From assembly GCA_022661535.1 (NCBI GenBank), contig JAKULF010000009.1, positions 1,612,001 through 1,676,000 on the forward strand: a stretch of 64,000 nt of DNA, read 5' to 3'. The position numbers and the translations under genes were made by a program. Numbering within the stretch: the first letter of the stretch is position 1; each line of letters begins with the position of its first letter. Source of the stretch: Eutypa lata. Its lineage: Eukaryota > Ascomycota > Sordariomycetes > Xylariales > Diatrypaceae. The notes under the pieces are model-generated. The model was not told the DNA's origin. It worked only from the letters and a program-made list of their open reading frames with translations, and did no database searches. This document shows, piece after piece, positions 34,868-46,458 of this stretch.

Positions 34868-37800
34868 TCAATCTGCCCTCCCCTCGTCGACGATGCCCAT
34901 CTTGACCGCCACGACTTCCGCCAGGGCCTTGAAGGTGAGTGTCCGCGCAAGCAGCTTCTGGAAGGGGTAGTCGAGCCCGAACTCCTTGAACAACCACGAC
35001 CGCATCTCGGCCCCAACCATGCTGTCCAACCCATAACTGCCGAGCGAGGGCCCTTCCAGCTCGAAATCATCGGCGGGGATCATTAGGATGCCCGACATGC
35101 GCTGGATGATGTGCGCTGCGATGACTATGATGGCAGCCTCGGCGCCCCCGGCCGCCCGCGCTGCCTCGACCGTCGCGGCGAAACTCTCTCCCTTGTTATT
35201 GCTGCTGCCGCCGCTGTTGATGCCGCCGTCGCCGGCCCGTTCGAGCGCGGCGCGAACATGGCAGAAGCGCGCGTCGCTGATCCAGTATAAGTCCGCATTA
35301 CTGGACGAGATGGCAGCAATGGCGCGGCCGAGCTCGTAGGTCTCCATGCCCATGACGAGCTGGTGGTTATCGTCCACAGAAGAGAACGAAGACGGGGAAG
35401 ATGAGGGCCGCGACGACGACGACATGGCGACCTCGAACCCGCGGAGCATCTCGTCCTCGCTGATGCCGTACAGGCCCTTGCGGAGGAGCGCGGCCTCGAG
35501 GGCGTCGTCCTCGGCCACGACGCCGACGTCGAGGACCATGGGGAGTGCTAGCGACGCGGCGGCCAGGCCTTGGGAGGTGCGATGCCTTGCGAGCGCGTCC
35601 AGGAAGCTGTTGGCCGCGCTGTAGTTACTCTGGCCCATGTTGCCGAGTACCGCTGAGATGGAGCTCGTCATGACGAAGAAGTCGAGCGCTAGGCCGCCCA
35701 GCGCCTTGTGCAGGCTGAGCGCGCCGCGCGCCTTGGGTGTGATGGCCGCAGTGAAGGAGTTGTAGTCCATCTGCTCGAACATGCCATCCTGAATAATTAT
35801 CGCGTTAGTTAGAATCGTTCCCGAGATCACATCTGGTCCGAGACGCTTGCTCGACGACTCGGAACAAATAGGAGGAGAGAAAAAGAAGAAAAATTACCTT
35901 GAGAACCATCGCTGCGTGCACAACCCCGCGAATGGGGAGCTCTTCCTGTAGCGAGTGGACTATGCGCCGCACAGCTTCCTCGTCGGACGCGTCGGCGCGG
36001 TATACCTTGGCTGACGCCCCCTCGACCTTCTCGATGCCGGCCACGACTCGGGCCGCCTCAGGTTTGTCGACCCCTGACCGTGAGATGAAGGCGAAGTGTC
36101 TCGCGCCGCGCTCCATCATCCACTTTGTGAGGCTTCGGCCCAGGCCGCCTAAACAGCCCACCAGCAGGTACATCCCGTTGGGCGAGAGGGCGAATTGCGG
36201 CTTTCTGAGGAGTTCTGGATATTTCTCGATGAAGGAGAGTGACTGTCTCAAAATGTCTGTGGCGGGTTTCGAGGGCAAGCTCTTCGTGTTCACCGGCACG
36301 AAGCTGGCACCTCGCATAAACGGCTGGCAGTCAAGTCCTTCTGGAATAGAGGGGTTGTTCATCAACAAGAGAAACCGACTGGAGGCGGGAATCTCTTTCC
36401 AGACCTGTTGGGCCAAGGTGGAGAAGTCGTGTGCGATGATCGACAGGGATGACTGCTGTGATCTCTTGTCCATGGAGGCTACGAGCTGGTCCATATCGCT
36501 AGACAAGAGTACGTTGTCCTCAGCGAGAGAGAATTGAGACATGTACTCCTGTCTTTCTTCCAGTGACGCGACAGTAATGCAGAGGTTAAACCCTAGCGCC
36601 CTTGCGAGTAAGACAAGCATGGTCGTCGTAGATTTTGGGCCAGGGAGTGCCAGAACCTGTGATTGGTCGCCCATCTTGCCACCGAGGACGTATGCGTGCA
36701 CTAGAGGCTGCAGGGTACTTAGAGCCGCGAGGAGGTCCTCAGGCCGAGAACTAGCTTCCGTGTCGCCCACCGCGATATACGTGGATGTCCTCACCGTGCT
36801 CTCATCTTGGCCGAAGGCGACCACACGCTTTCCGAGGGCCGACTGGTTGGGAGCCCCTGCCTGGACGACAGTCCCGGAAACCAGTATGTTTGGTCCTGAG
36901 GTAAGCTGTGTCTCAGATGTCTCGACCTGGATCTCGACTTCGTCAGAAGCCAGGTCCGTCTGTGGAGATTCCGGCTCAAAGGCAACACCACTGTCACGTT
37001 TCTTGTGCTTGAGCACGGTGGCGGCCGGTAGGGCCTTCCTAGGAATGTCTACAGATTTATCTGTTTCACCCCACTCGCGGTTCAGATCTGCGCGGGAGTG
37101 CAGTCGGGGGATGTGCAGAACACCACAGTGCAACCAGAACTCGGTGTCACTTCCAGAGTCCTTGGTAGCTACAGAGTCCAACTTTGCGATAATGGCTTGC
37201 GTGACATCTTGCGGTTTCTCATCGTGGCTGATGTCCAACAGGGCAACCCTCGCTGACGCCTGCTCCGAGCGGATAGCACGAAGGAAGCCTTCCGCCATGC
37301 CGCCCTCGGCAGAGCGGCCTTCCTTGACCCCCTGGGTCAGCCACAGCACGGGGACTCCCGAGGCTAGTACGGACTTGAGACCCCCGTAATCCTTTTCGGA
37401 TAAGGTCAGAAGGAACGTGCCCGCTGTGTCGTCAATCAGGACACAGTGATCCTCATCAGAGGAAAAGCTAGTGACATCCTTCTGACGGATGGCCCTCCCA
37501 CAGCTTGACAAGATGTCCGCCATGCTTTGGCCATCGAAAGAGGAGGGTGAGGCCGCAAGAAGAGTTATGTCGTTAGAATGGGTGCTTATGCCATTTGGAG
37601 CCTCTGTTCCAGTCTTCATTAAGGCAAAATACTGATCAGAATTGATAGTGGATTCGGTGAGGGAGAAGTCGAGTCGAGAGCCAAGGAGCCATCCACTATC
37701 GCCGACAAGAGACAAAAGCGCCGTCGGGGTGGTATCTGTCTTTGAGGTCTCGGGATTCGAAAAATGAACAAGAACCATGTCATAGAGTTGGCCATCAAGA

Positions 37801-40800
37801 TCGCCCGGCCAGCCCTCAAGAGACACGGGCAGGGTCCTTTGAGAAACACGTGCTTGTATGCTTTCCGACAAATCGACCTCTTGCTCGCCAGCGAAGCCGA
37901 TTGTGACAGCGCAGCTTTGGGGTAGGACCTGCAGAATGGAGCTCACCACCTCCGGTGAAGGAGAACCGCAGATCAGGGCGCTCTTGATAGGCTGTCGGTG
38001 ACACACAAGTTCAACGATCTGGTTGAGGCTCTCAGGTCTAGTTGAATCCGTCGCCAGCGTGGCGATGTCTGGTTTCCATGTCATGACTGAGAAGGGCTCA
38101 GGGTCGGCGATATCTCGAGCATGGGCAGGTATAGCCGCCTCATACGGGACGCAGGTCAGATCCTCAATGTCCATAAGCAGTCTGCCACCGGCACCCGTCA
38201 GGACAGTATGGGAATTGAAACGACGGTCTTCGAAACTATCCGTCCACGCTACAGCATTTCTAGTGACTGCGGAGTCGTCTTCGGGGAAGGTCATGGAGAC
38301 TTTCCCAACACGCGTCGGGACGACGCCCCAGGGCATCTCCTTGTGCTTGCCTGAATGTATGGAGATGATGATAAGGTGCAAGCATGCGTCAATCGTGGAC
38401 GGATGGATCATATGCCGGGACTCGCCGCTCATTATGCCTGAATCTCGTGCGACGAGCACGTCGCCAGCAGCGTGACGGAGTGACCGGTCGGTCCGGGCAT
38501 CCTGCAGCCGCTGGAAGGTATTCGTGTAGTTGAATCCGACCCTGTGGAAGGCATTATACCATCTCTTGCCTGATACACGCTGCGTGAGTACCGACTCATC
38601 CACTGGGTGGTTTCTTGACAGGACACCCGTATGGGTTGCGGAGATTTTTCCTTCGCAATGCAGAGTCCAGTGACCATCATCGAGAGATTCAATGGAAAAT
38701 GTATGCCACTGAGATAGTATTGGTTAGTCATTGGTATCTTCGAAATTGTTTAGGAAACTCATATTAGAGCAAACAGCCTTCACAGACAGCCCAAGAGACA
38801 AGGCTTGCTCTCAGTGAATGATAAAAAGGGGTTGAAGATAATGGGGAAGTTACATACCTCTGAGCCGTCCATAGTGTGTAGACACACCACAATCTCAATA
38901 CCGTCGGTTTCAGGCACAGACAGGGCTTTCTTAATGTTAACATCGCGGATATCCACACCTTGGAATGGTCGTCCCTCCGCTTCATGCACTTGCCAGAGTG
39001 CCTCAATAGCAGCAGACAGATACCCAGCCGCAGGGAAAATAGCAGCGCCGCCAAGCTAGGTCCGAATGTTAGCAGCTTTTCAAGTTTATTCTGGAGATCA
39101 GCAAAGACTTACGTTATGGTCTTTCAGCCACGGGACATCGCGAAGTCGCAGGACATTACGCCAGACCTTGCAACTGTTCGAGAGCCCGGCGACTCGGCTC
39201 CCCAGCAGGTCGTGACGAGGGTGCGTCCGGGCGCGCTGCTCGGCGCTCGCTCGTGGTTCGGTCCAGAACCGCTTTTCGTAGTTCCACTGGTAGCGCGGCA
39301 GGTCGACGAGCAGGTATTGGATTTTCGACTTGCGGAAGGCGCCGGACTCTTGCGCGTCGTCAAAGTTCACCTTCTCCAGGTCGACCGGGTAGCCGGCGAG
39401 GAAAAGCGAGCCCGCCACGGAGAGGAGCTGATCTGCGTCGTCCTTGTTCCTTAAAAGCGATGGTACATAGGTCTTGTCCGCGAGGCCGATCTGCTTGAAG
39501 GCCCGCGAAAGGGCCGAGTGACACCCGACTTCTATGACGGTGCTCACTTGGTCGAACTCCTTATCCGAGCCCATGCGCCGGACGGCTGTGTCGAAGAGCA
39601 CCCTCTGCCGGAGGTTTGTGCTCCAATAGCCTGGATCGATGGTTTCTCCTGTGAGGGGCTCCCCTGTAACGGATGAGATCATGTGCGATCGTGGATGGCG
39701 CCAGACCAAGTCGTCTTCGGCAAGCACAGCGAGATCCTGCGGTAACATGGCATCGTATTCTTCTCCTACCGAAGCCATGTAGGGAGAGTGGTATGCACGT
39801 CCTGTGTTGAGCTCTTGAGCGAAAATGCCCCTTGCTTTCATGTCCTGGCCGAGCTTGGCGATGGCCTCGGCGTCGCCGCTAAGAGTGACACTTCCTGGCG
39901 AGTTTTCACAGGCAATGTGAATATTGTTAATATCGGTGAGGAAGTTGCCCACATCTGCGGCTCCGAGGCCCACGGCCAGCATAGAGCCAGGGGCCGAGGT
40001 GCGTACGGCACGGCCACGACAGAAGGCCGCAATGATCGCCTCCGGGGCGCTTATCAGACCAGCCGCGTAGGCAGCCCCTATCTCCCCAGATGAGTGCCCA
40101 ATGCTGACTACTGGCGTAATATTCCACTGAAAGAAAAGATCCACGATTGCGATCTGGATCGCTGTACATAAAGGCTGTGCAACCTCGGCGTCGTTTATCC
40201 TGCTACTATTCGTCTCCGCATCGCCTAGGAACATCTCAGTCAGGGTGAATGAGGGCTTGGGGGTTAATTTGCTCAAGATGCGGTCGAGCTTTTCTATAGT
40301 GTCCAGCATTATGGGGAATTGCGAAAGGGCGACTTTTCCCATGCCCACCCATTGTGCCTGTAATCGACTTGTCAGTTTCGGTCTTGCCGCAAGGTGTAAT
40401 GGAAAGGAGAAAACATACGCCTTGGCCAGTGAAGATGAACCCAATACCCCCCTGTTTCTTGGGAAGAACCGATTTTCTTAACGATTGTGGTGTGAAAGCC
40501 TGGGACTCTTGACCCTCAGAGACGATAGTAAAGGCCCTGTGAGCGAATTTGGTCCGATGCAAATTCAAAGTGTATGCGAGATCGGCAGTGTAATAATCTG
40601 CAGCAACGTCTCCGATAGATTGAATATTCCGCGATAATGTAGGCTTGTCATGGGCGGAAAAGCATAAGAGAAGGGGCCTTTTGGAAGAGTGGTTGTAGCT
40701 GGCTTCACTTTTCCGCTTGCCATGGTTATAAAAGGGATATAAGGAGTCTACCGATTCGACGATAACGTGCCCATTCGTGCCACCATAGCCGAAGGAAGAT

Positions 40801-42454
40801 ATACTTGCTCGACGGAGTTGCGAGTCCTTGGGCCACGGCGCGGTGTTGGCATGGATCTTGACATTCCACTCTTCTTCCAAGACTATGATAGAGGTAAGTA
40901 GCTGGACCCGATTCAGGGGGCATATATGGAGGAATATCTGGGTACTTACTTTCGGGGTTCAAATTTTGGAACAGCGCAACGCCGGGGATCGTGGCAGCTT
41001 CTGTCATCAAAGCCGCCTTCATAACGGCGAAGATGCCGCTTGCGGCCTCGCTGTGACCGATGTTGGGCTTAACCTATTTTCCCCCATGATTCTCAGTAAA
41101 TATTCCGTTTATAAAATTGGGGGATAAAACTTACAGCGCCAACAAGCAGAGGGTGTCCTTTCGAACGTTCATCATTCAGGGCGCGTGAAATAGCTCTGAC
41201 TTCGATTGGGTCTCCGACGGGCGTTCCAGTGCCGTGTAATTCGACATATGCGGTAAATCGTGGATCGAGTCCAGCTTTCTCGTATGCTGACCGTACGACA
41301 CGCTCCTGGTTCTTGCCGCTGGGATGTGTGATGCCCATACCGTCGACCTTGCCGTTCCTGCCGTTGAGGTTTTAGTATAAGAGTATATTCATAAGTGCAA
41401 ATATTCGTGTTTCGGGAGAGGGTATTTACGTGTTCACGGCAGTAGCACGAATGATGCCCCTTATCGGGTCCGCGTCTCGAATAGCGTCAGACAGACGCTT
41501 TATATATAGTGCTCCGGCCCCCTCAGCACGGCCATAGCCGTCGGCAGACGCATCGAACGTATGGCAGGTCGATGTTGGGGACAATATTCCCAACTTGGCC
41601 GTGTTCATATGCTGATCCACGGTCATGATCAAGTTAACACCTCCGACAATGGCCGCTTCGCAGTCACGTGCACGAAGAGCATGGCATGCGTTATGCAACG
41701 CATATATAGAAGAGGAACAGGCTGTGTTGATGGTGAAACTGAATCAGCAGCGTTAGCATCTAACTCTGTTCCATCGTGATATTGACATACCTGGGACCGT
41801 TTAGGTTGAAAATGTTCCCTATCCGATTGCTGATGATTCCCGGATCCACTCCAGTGGCCGCGTAGTTATGCCGGAAATCAGGTTCCCGGGTGGACATCTG
41901 CTCTGCGAGCTGTTAGTGATCTATCGCTGCCAGACTTCATAAGGGTCTACTTACGGTAGTCTGATGTAAATGAGCCGACGAACACGGCCGTGTTGGACCC
42001 GGAAACTTGCTCCAGGGTCAGACCCGCCGATTCGAGACACTCATACGATACCTCGAGCATCCGCCGTTGTTGCGGATCCAGCCACTGAGCCTCGATGGGC
42101 GTCATGTTGAAAAAGCCGGGATCGAAGTCCTCCGGTTTGCCGTCGAGGAAGTATCCTCCGGCGACGTTGAACGAGCCCGGCCGGTCCCGATCTTCATGAT
42201 AATGGGCATCGATATTAAATCGGGAGTCCGGGACTCTTGGTGTCTGCCCTGTCCGCTTCTCCACGAGCATCCTCCAGAACGATGAAGCCGAGTCGACACC
42301 GCCTGGCAGTCGGCATGCTACCCGCACACAAAAGCAATAATCAGCTGTAGTTCAAAACACTTGGGTAGGGACAAAACATACACATGCCGCAGATGGCAAT
42401 GGGCTCTAGAGCCGACTGCGCCATTCTGTTGCTTTCCGTTGCAATTGGAGACAT
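34868..42454 (-). CDS. Highly reducing type I polyketide synthase, KS-AT-DH-(MT0)-(ER0)-KR-ACP
   Basis: Eleven exons with in-phase GT-AG junctions (42382-42454, 41955-42317, 41791-41902, 41430-41738, 41135-41357, 40950-41073, 40419-40882, 39113-40357, 38858-39055, 35898-38708, 34868-35788) give 2,280 residues. KS: TACSSS (Cys190), ELHGTG (His327), NIGHS (His367). AT: GHSSG (Ser645). DH: HNLGG (His970) and HPSTID (Asp1144). The MT-position segment (~1240-1480) has ALICGSPSPE instead of a SAM-binding GxGxG loop. The ER-like segment (~1626-1860) has LALPGPKSTTT instead of the NADPH-binding AGGVG loop. KR: GCLGGLG (1888-1894), Lys1993, Ser2017, Tyr2030. ACP: GLDSM (Ser2230). It ends after the ACP with no thioesterase or reductase, so a partner must release the chain. 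The inactive ER predicts unsaturated or hydroxylated chains unless a trans-ER exists elsewhere. A downstream in-frame Met near 42424 is an alternative start. Confidence 0.93.
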
Positions 42455-43699
42455 TATGGCTTCCTTAGTTTGATCTCGTGAGACAAAATACCTTCGCCGG
42501 TTTGAATTACTAACTGGTGATGACTTAGCCGTCACACACACGATATATCTATATACCTTAAACTGACCTGGCACACCTACCATGCATGTAGCGTCACCGA
42601 TAACTCACCGCTGCAGAACTCCAATCCTGGGTACCTACACGTAGCTTGTGGGGACCAGAGTCTCGACTACCGAGATGGGTACATCATACAAAGACAGGTA
42701 GATAGATACCTTACGGTAGCGGCAGCTTCCATTAGTTGTCGAGCTTTGCTAGATCGGCGGGAATCCACAGACATATGCCCAACATGCACCTCCTATAGAA
42801 TCTTTCGAATACGTATGAGACATTATCATATCAGAAGCCACGTAAATGAGCCAGTTTCATTAATTCCATACATTATGATCTGATTATTTTGGACTCTGGA
42901 TACGGTATGCTATGCTATTACAAGTGTCACTTTTGGACAACGTATTTCGACCGTACGATTACTTATTACTAATATTGCTGTAATCAATGGATTTAATAGC
43001 CTTGGTATTTATGTGGCGATATTAATGAGTTATTTTCAAAAGTGAAATTGTACTTTAAGCACTACGTAATGGTAGCGGCGGATATATCTAGGGATTACTG
43101 CGGAAGGAGAGAAAAAAGAAAAAGACCACTGCAGGTCTAGCAAAGCTCTAATTCTTTGGGTAACCGCCCTAATGCGGCTAATTTCGAGCTTCCCCGAGGG
43201 CATGAACTATACGGACGTGGCTTTGAAGTCATCTTGCTCTTATCGGACCAGCTCATGTCCTTTTGATTGGGTTGTGAAGCTGCTCCTCGTCATGCATACT
43301 TCGAACCCCCGCTTACTTTGGAAGTGTGACATATAGCGTATGCATATGCGTAGTACTATCCGCCTGCCCGAATAAGCGTAGCTAGTTGATCAAGCTTTTG
43401 ATACTATATTCTCACGCTGATAGGTTGTCCCATCCACACCGTGGGTATCAGCAGACCTGACGAGAACTGATGAATAGCCATCAGTTTCCATACCTCGTTA
43501 CCGGAGCCGAACTATTATGGCGGTGACAGATCCGACGAGACGCCGATAGAGGAGTATATGGACATGCAGTACGTAGTACACATGATGGCGTTACACGTCA
43601 TTAGATCCACAGGGACCTCTGATACCAATCGACAAACTTTATAAATTAGTTGACAATTCTGCTGGACCCTGATCGTTCTAGAACCGAGGGCATGCCAAC
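42455..43699. promoter_or_regulatory. Bidirectional promoter region, PKS (-) and membrane protein (+)
   Basis: 1.2 kb of non-coding DNA shared by two divergent start codons. A TATA-like TTTATAAAT lies at 43638-43646, about 55 nt before the plus-strand ATG. A CCGGAGCCG motif near 43500 could be a Zn2Cys6 half-site pair, but this is weak. Co-expression of the two genes is suggested by geometry only. Confidence 0.5.
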
Positions 43700-44916
43700 A
43701 TGGGGATCAAGTCGATTGTCTTCTGTTTCCGTGCCACAGCGGCACTCGCCGTCTTTCTTTTCTGGGGAATCTTGTTCCTCAACGGTGGGCTAAAGGCACT
43801 CTTGCTGGCAGCGTGGCACGGCCGGTTGAACGACGAGGTCGGACTGAGAAACAACTATACGGGCATCTTTGCCATCGACTACCCGCTCACTCTTCTTGTG
43901 GCCTTCTTTTACTATGCTACTAATGGGTCCAACGAGGCCTACCAACTCCTTGTCTTCGAGGGCTACTCGACCCTCCAGTCGGCTTTCGTATGGCTATATG
44001 TGGAGATGATCCGACCCGGAAAAAAACCGTGGCCTATCGAACGGTGAGATTTGCTACTGCCGGGCGATTCGACTAGTGCTAATCTGATCTTAGGCCAATC
44101 GCCTTCGCGCTGCTGTGGCAATGTGCTGGAGCCGGGATCTCGCTACCTCTCTACTTCGCTTATCACCTCCTATGGAGCGACAGCACCGAGGTGCTGCAGG
44201 TCCGGAACGTCAATGCAGCGAGAGCGATCCCGTTCAGCTTCCTGCTAGGCGCAATCGTCCCCGCAGTGGTGGGAAGTGCGCCGACTTGGAATGGGCCGGA
44301 GTCCCGTTCTCCAGAAGTCCATCAGGGGTTGCTAGCGGCATGGCAGCCCGACCCCATCTGGGTATCATTGATCCAAATCGTCCTAACGAATAGTTCGTCG
44401 TGGTTCCGAGGTGAAAGGAGCGGTGGCCAGCGTCGCGGTACCAGCGCTGCCCATGCATGGACTCAGACATCTTACCTGGTCGCAGCCGCATGCTCGGCTC
44501 TGGGTCACCTCTATACCATGGGAAGGATTCTCACTAGCACTGATGAGGGAACGAACTTCGTACGCATGTACGTCCCATTCCCTTTCACTGGACCCGCTGG
44601 GGTGCCCGACATTTTGGCGCGTGGACCCTGGCTGTTCTTGCAGTACGATGTCATCATCTTCAGCGTTGCTGGCTTGACGTGGGCATTCCTTGTTTTGTCC
44701 CGAGTCCCCAGAGGGCTACCGCTTTCGAATCTCGGCCTGGCTTTCGCGCTGACTAGCAGCTGCATCACGGTGGGGGCTGGAGCTACCATTTCACTCGCTT
44801 TGTATGTTCGCGAAGGTCTGCTGCCCGAGAATGCAGAAGCAAAGCCAGGGTCCAAGGACGACGGTACCACATTTATAACTCTCGGCTCCCAGACTGACAT
44901 AAGCCGCAAAATGTGA
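43700..44916 (+). CDS. Polytopic membrane protein of unknown function, possible membrane-bound cyclase type
   Basis: Two exons, 43700-44043 and 44094-44916, encode 388 residues. Eight or nine hydrophobic segments are visible (for example LAVFLFWGILFLNGGL, FAIDYPLTLLVAFFYY, FALLWQCAGAGISLPLYFAY, FSFLLGAIVPAVV, SYLVAAACSALGHLY, YDVIIFSVAGLTWAFLVL, LGLAFALTSSCITVG). Acidic or polar residues occur within or between helices (ND around residues 45-46, IDYP, YHLLW, GHLYT), which is unusual for a simple channel and is seen in integral-membrane terpene cyclases such as the AscI type. It is not an MFS transporter by length or motif. The start was chosen over an out-of-frame ATG at 43692. Divergent transcription from the PKS argues for a role in the same pathway (cyclisation, transport or self-protection); the function remains open. 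Confidence 0.8.
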
Positions 44917-45030
44917 GCCATCCCACCAAGCGACATCATTCTAGTATATATCACTCCCCCACTTTCCTAGGTGATATACCAGAATGGTGTTAATATCCGG
45001 GCAGCCGGGTGGGATGGCTCAATTCTAATG

Positions 45031-45089
<59 letters not shown>

Positions 45090-46458
45090 CGCCTGGCGGG
45101 AGTTGAGCCATCCAAAGGCGAGGAACCATCAACCATCAACCATCTGACGTTCACATGAGCGTTGCAAGTTTTCTGAGATGGGGCAAAGTTAGAAATGTGG
45201 ATTCTCCCGTAGAGCCGGCACAGGTCCCTGCAAAAAAACCAGAAAGAAAAAAAAAAAGTCCCTAGCCAGTCAGCACAGTCATCTGTCGTGCTGGTAGCGC
45301 CGTTCACTCCACCTATAATACTACCCGGCCACCCGCCCGATGCAACCCTGCTGATTAAGTACCGTCTTGCTCTGTGCGCTGGAGTAGCTCTAGAGCTCAG
45401 ACGAAAGCAGAAACGGCATTCACACAGTCCTCCTAGTATCTAGAGCTCTAGTTAGCGAAGCCAAAATTGAAAGAATGCTATCATGAGCCACTCTAGTGCA
45501 TGACACTCCGCGTAATTGCTAGCCGTACCTTCACCTCAGTCTCAGACCCTTGACTGAACTAATTACCTGTAGACCGCTTCTACCAGCCTAACAGAATGGC
45601 GTCAAATTACGTACCTAGTAGGAAGGATTCCAGTGCTACTCACCACTTGGCATGTGCAGAACTGCAGTGATTTTCAACGCCAATCTGCCTACCTAGAGCT
45701 CTAGACCTGAACTGAAGCTTAGATTATAGTGGCCGGAATAATCCGCATATGGGGTAGGTAGTAGTTTAGTTAAATTCCCTAGTTCGGTATCACGCTAAAT
45801 ACACTAAAGTATTAGCGCGCCAAGGGCCCTAAACGAGGAAATCTAACGTTCTCTTGGGACCGAGTAGGTATTAGTCGGACCTACTACAAAACGGAGGAGA
45901 GGTATACAAGACGGGGGCGAAATCTACAAGTTGGGGGCTGGGGGCCCAGGGGCGCTGTGGAACGTTCATTACCCCGTCCTCTTTGATGGGTAGGTAGTAC
46001 GGCATTTGTACACGTGTACAAAGTACTATGCGAGTGCATCAGGGGTCAGGGGTCAGGGGTTGTCAGGGGCGGGGGGGTTATCAGGGGCATGGGTTGTTTC
46101 CCAAATATACTACTTCTGTAGTTGCATGAGCACCTGCAAGTCCCCATCTTCTCGCAGGCCCCGATATCGTGGTGTGTTTGCAGAAGGAAGACGTGGCTCA
46201 CTCTCTTAGCTCGAATGAACTGGTGACGAACCATGATAGGAAGATGATAGGAAGGTGACATGAAGGTGGCGTGAAGACCGCCGGTGTAGGTTACCGTGTG
46301 TGGTTTTTTTTGAGTATGTAATGCTACTGCTCTCCACGGTGAAAAGGTGAGAGTAGTTGTGTGTCTTTGGAAGCCCGTTGATATAATCCTTCACCTATAC
46401 TAGGTTCCTGTGCCGACAACCAGGCTCCCGGGTTCATTCACCGCGTCCGCCCCTCATA
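44917..46458. other. Intergenic, repeat-containing, no gene seen
   Basis: No supportable coding region. It includes a hexanucleotide repeat (45031-45095), several copies of a CTCTAGAGCTC-like motif around 45390-45700, and G-rich GGTCAGGGG repeats near 46045. The last 300 bp should be the promoter of the monooxygenase gene. Confidence 0.45.
45031..45095. repeat. GCCTGT hexanucleotide microsatellite
   Basis: About nine perfect tandem GCCTGT units followed by GCCTGC and GCCTGG variants. It lies in non-coding DNA just downstream of the membrane protein gene. Read on the opposite strand it would encode an HRHR repeat, which is unlikely to be a real protein. Confidence 0.9.

Noticed and set aside
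36541..37389. 282-codon plus-strand frame opposite the PKS
   Set aside because: Antisense to the KR/ER-position coding sequence; no family pattern and no plausible promoter.
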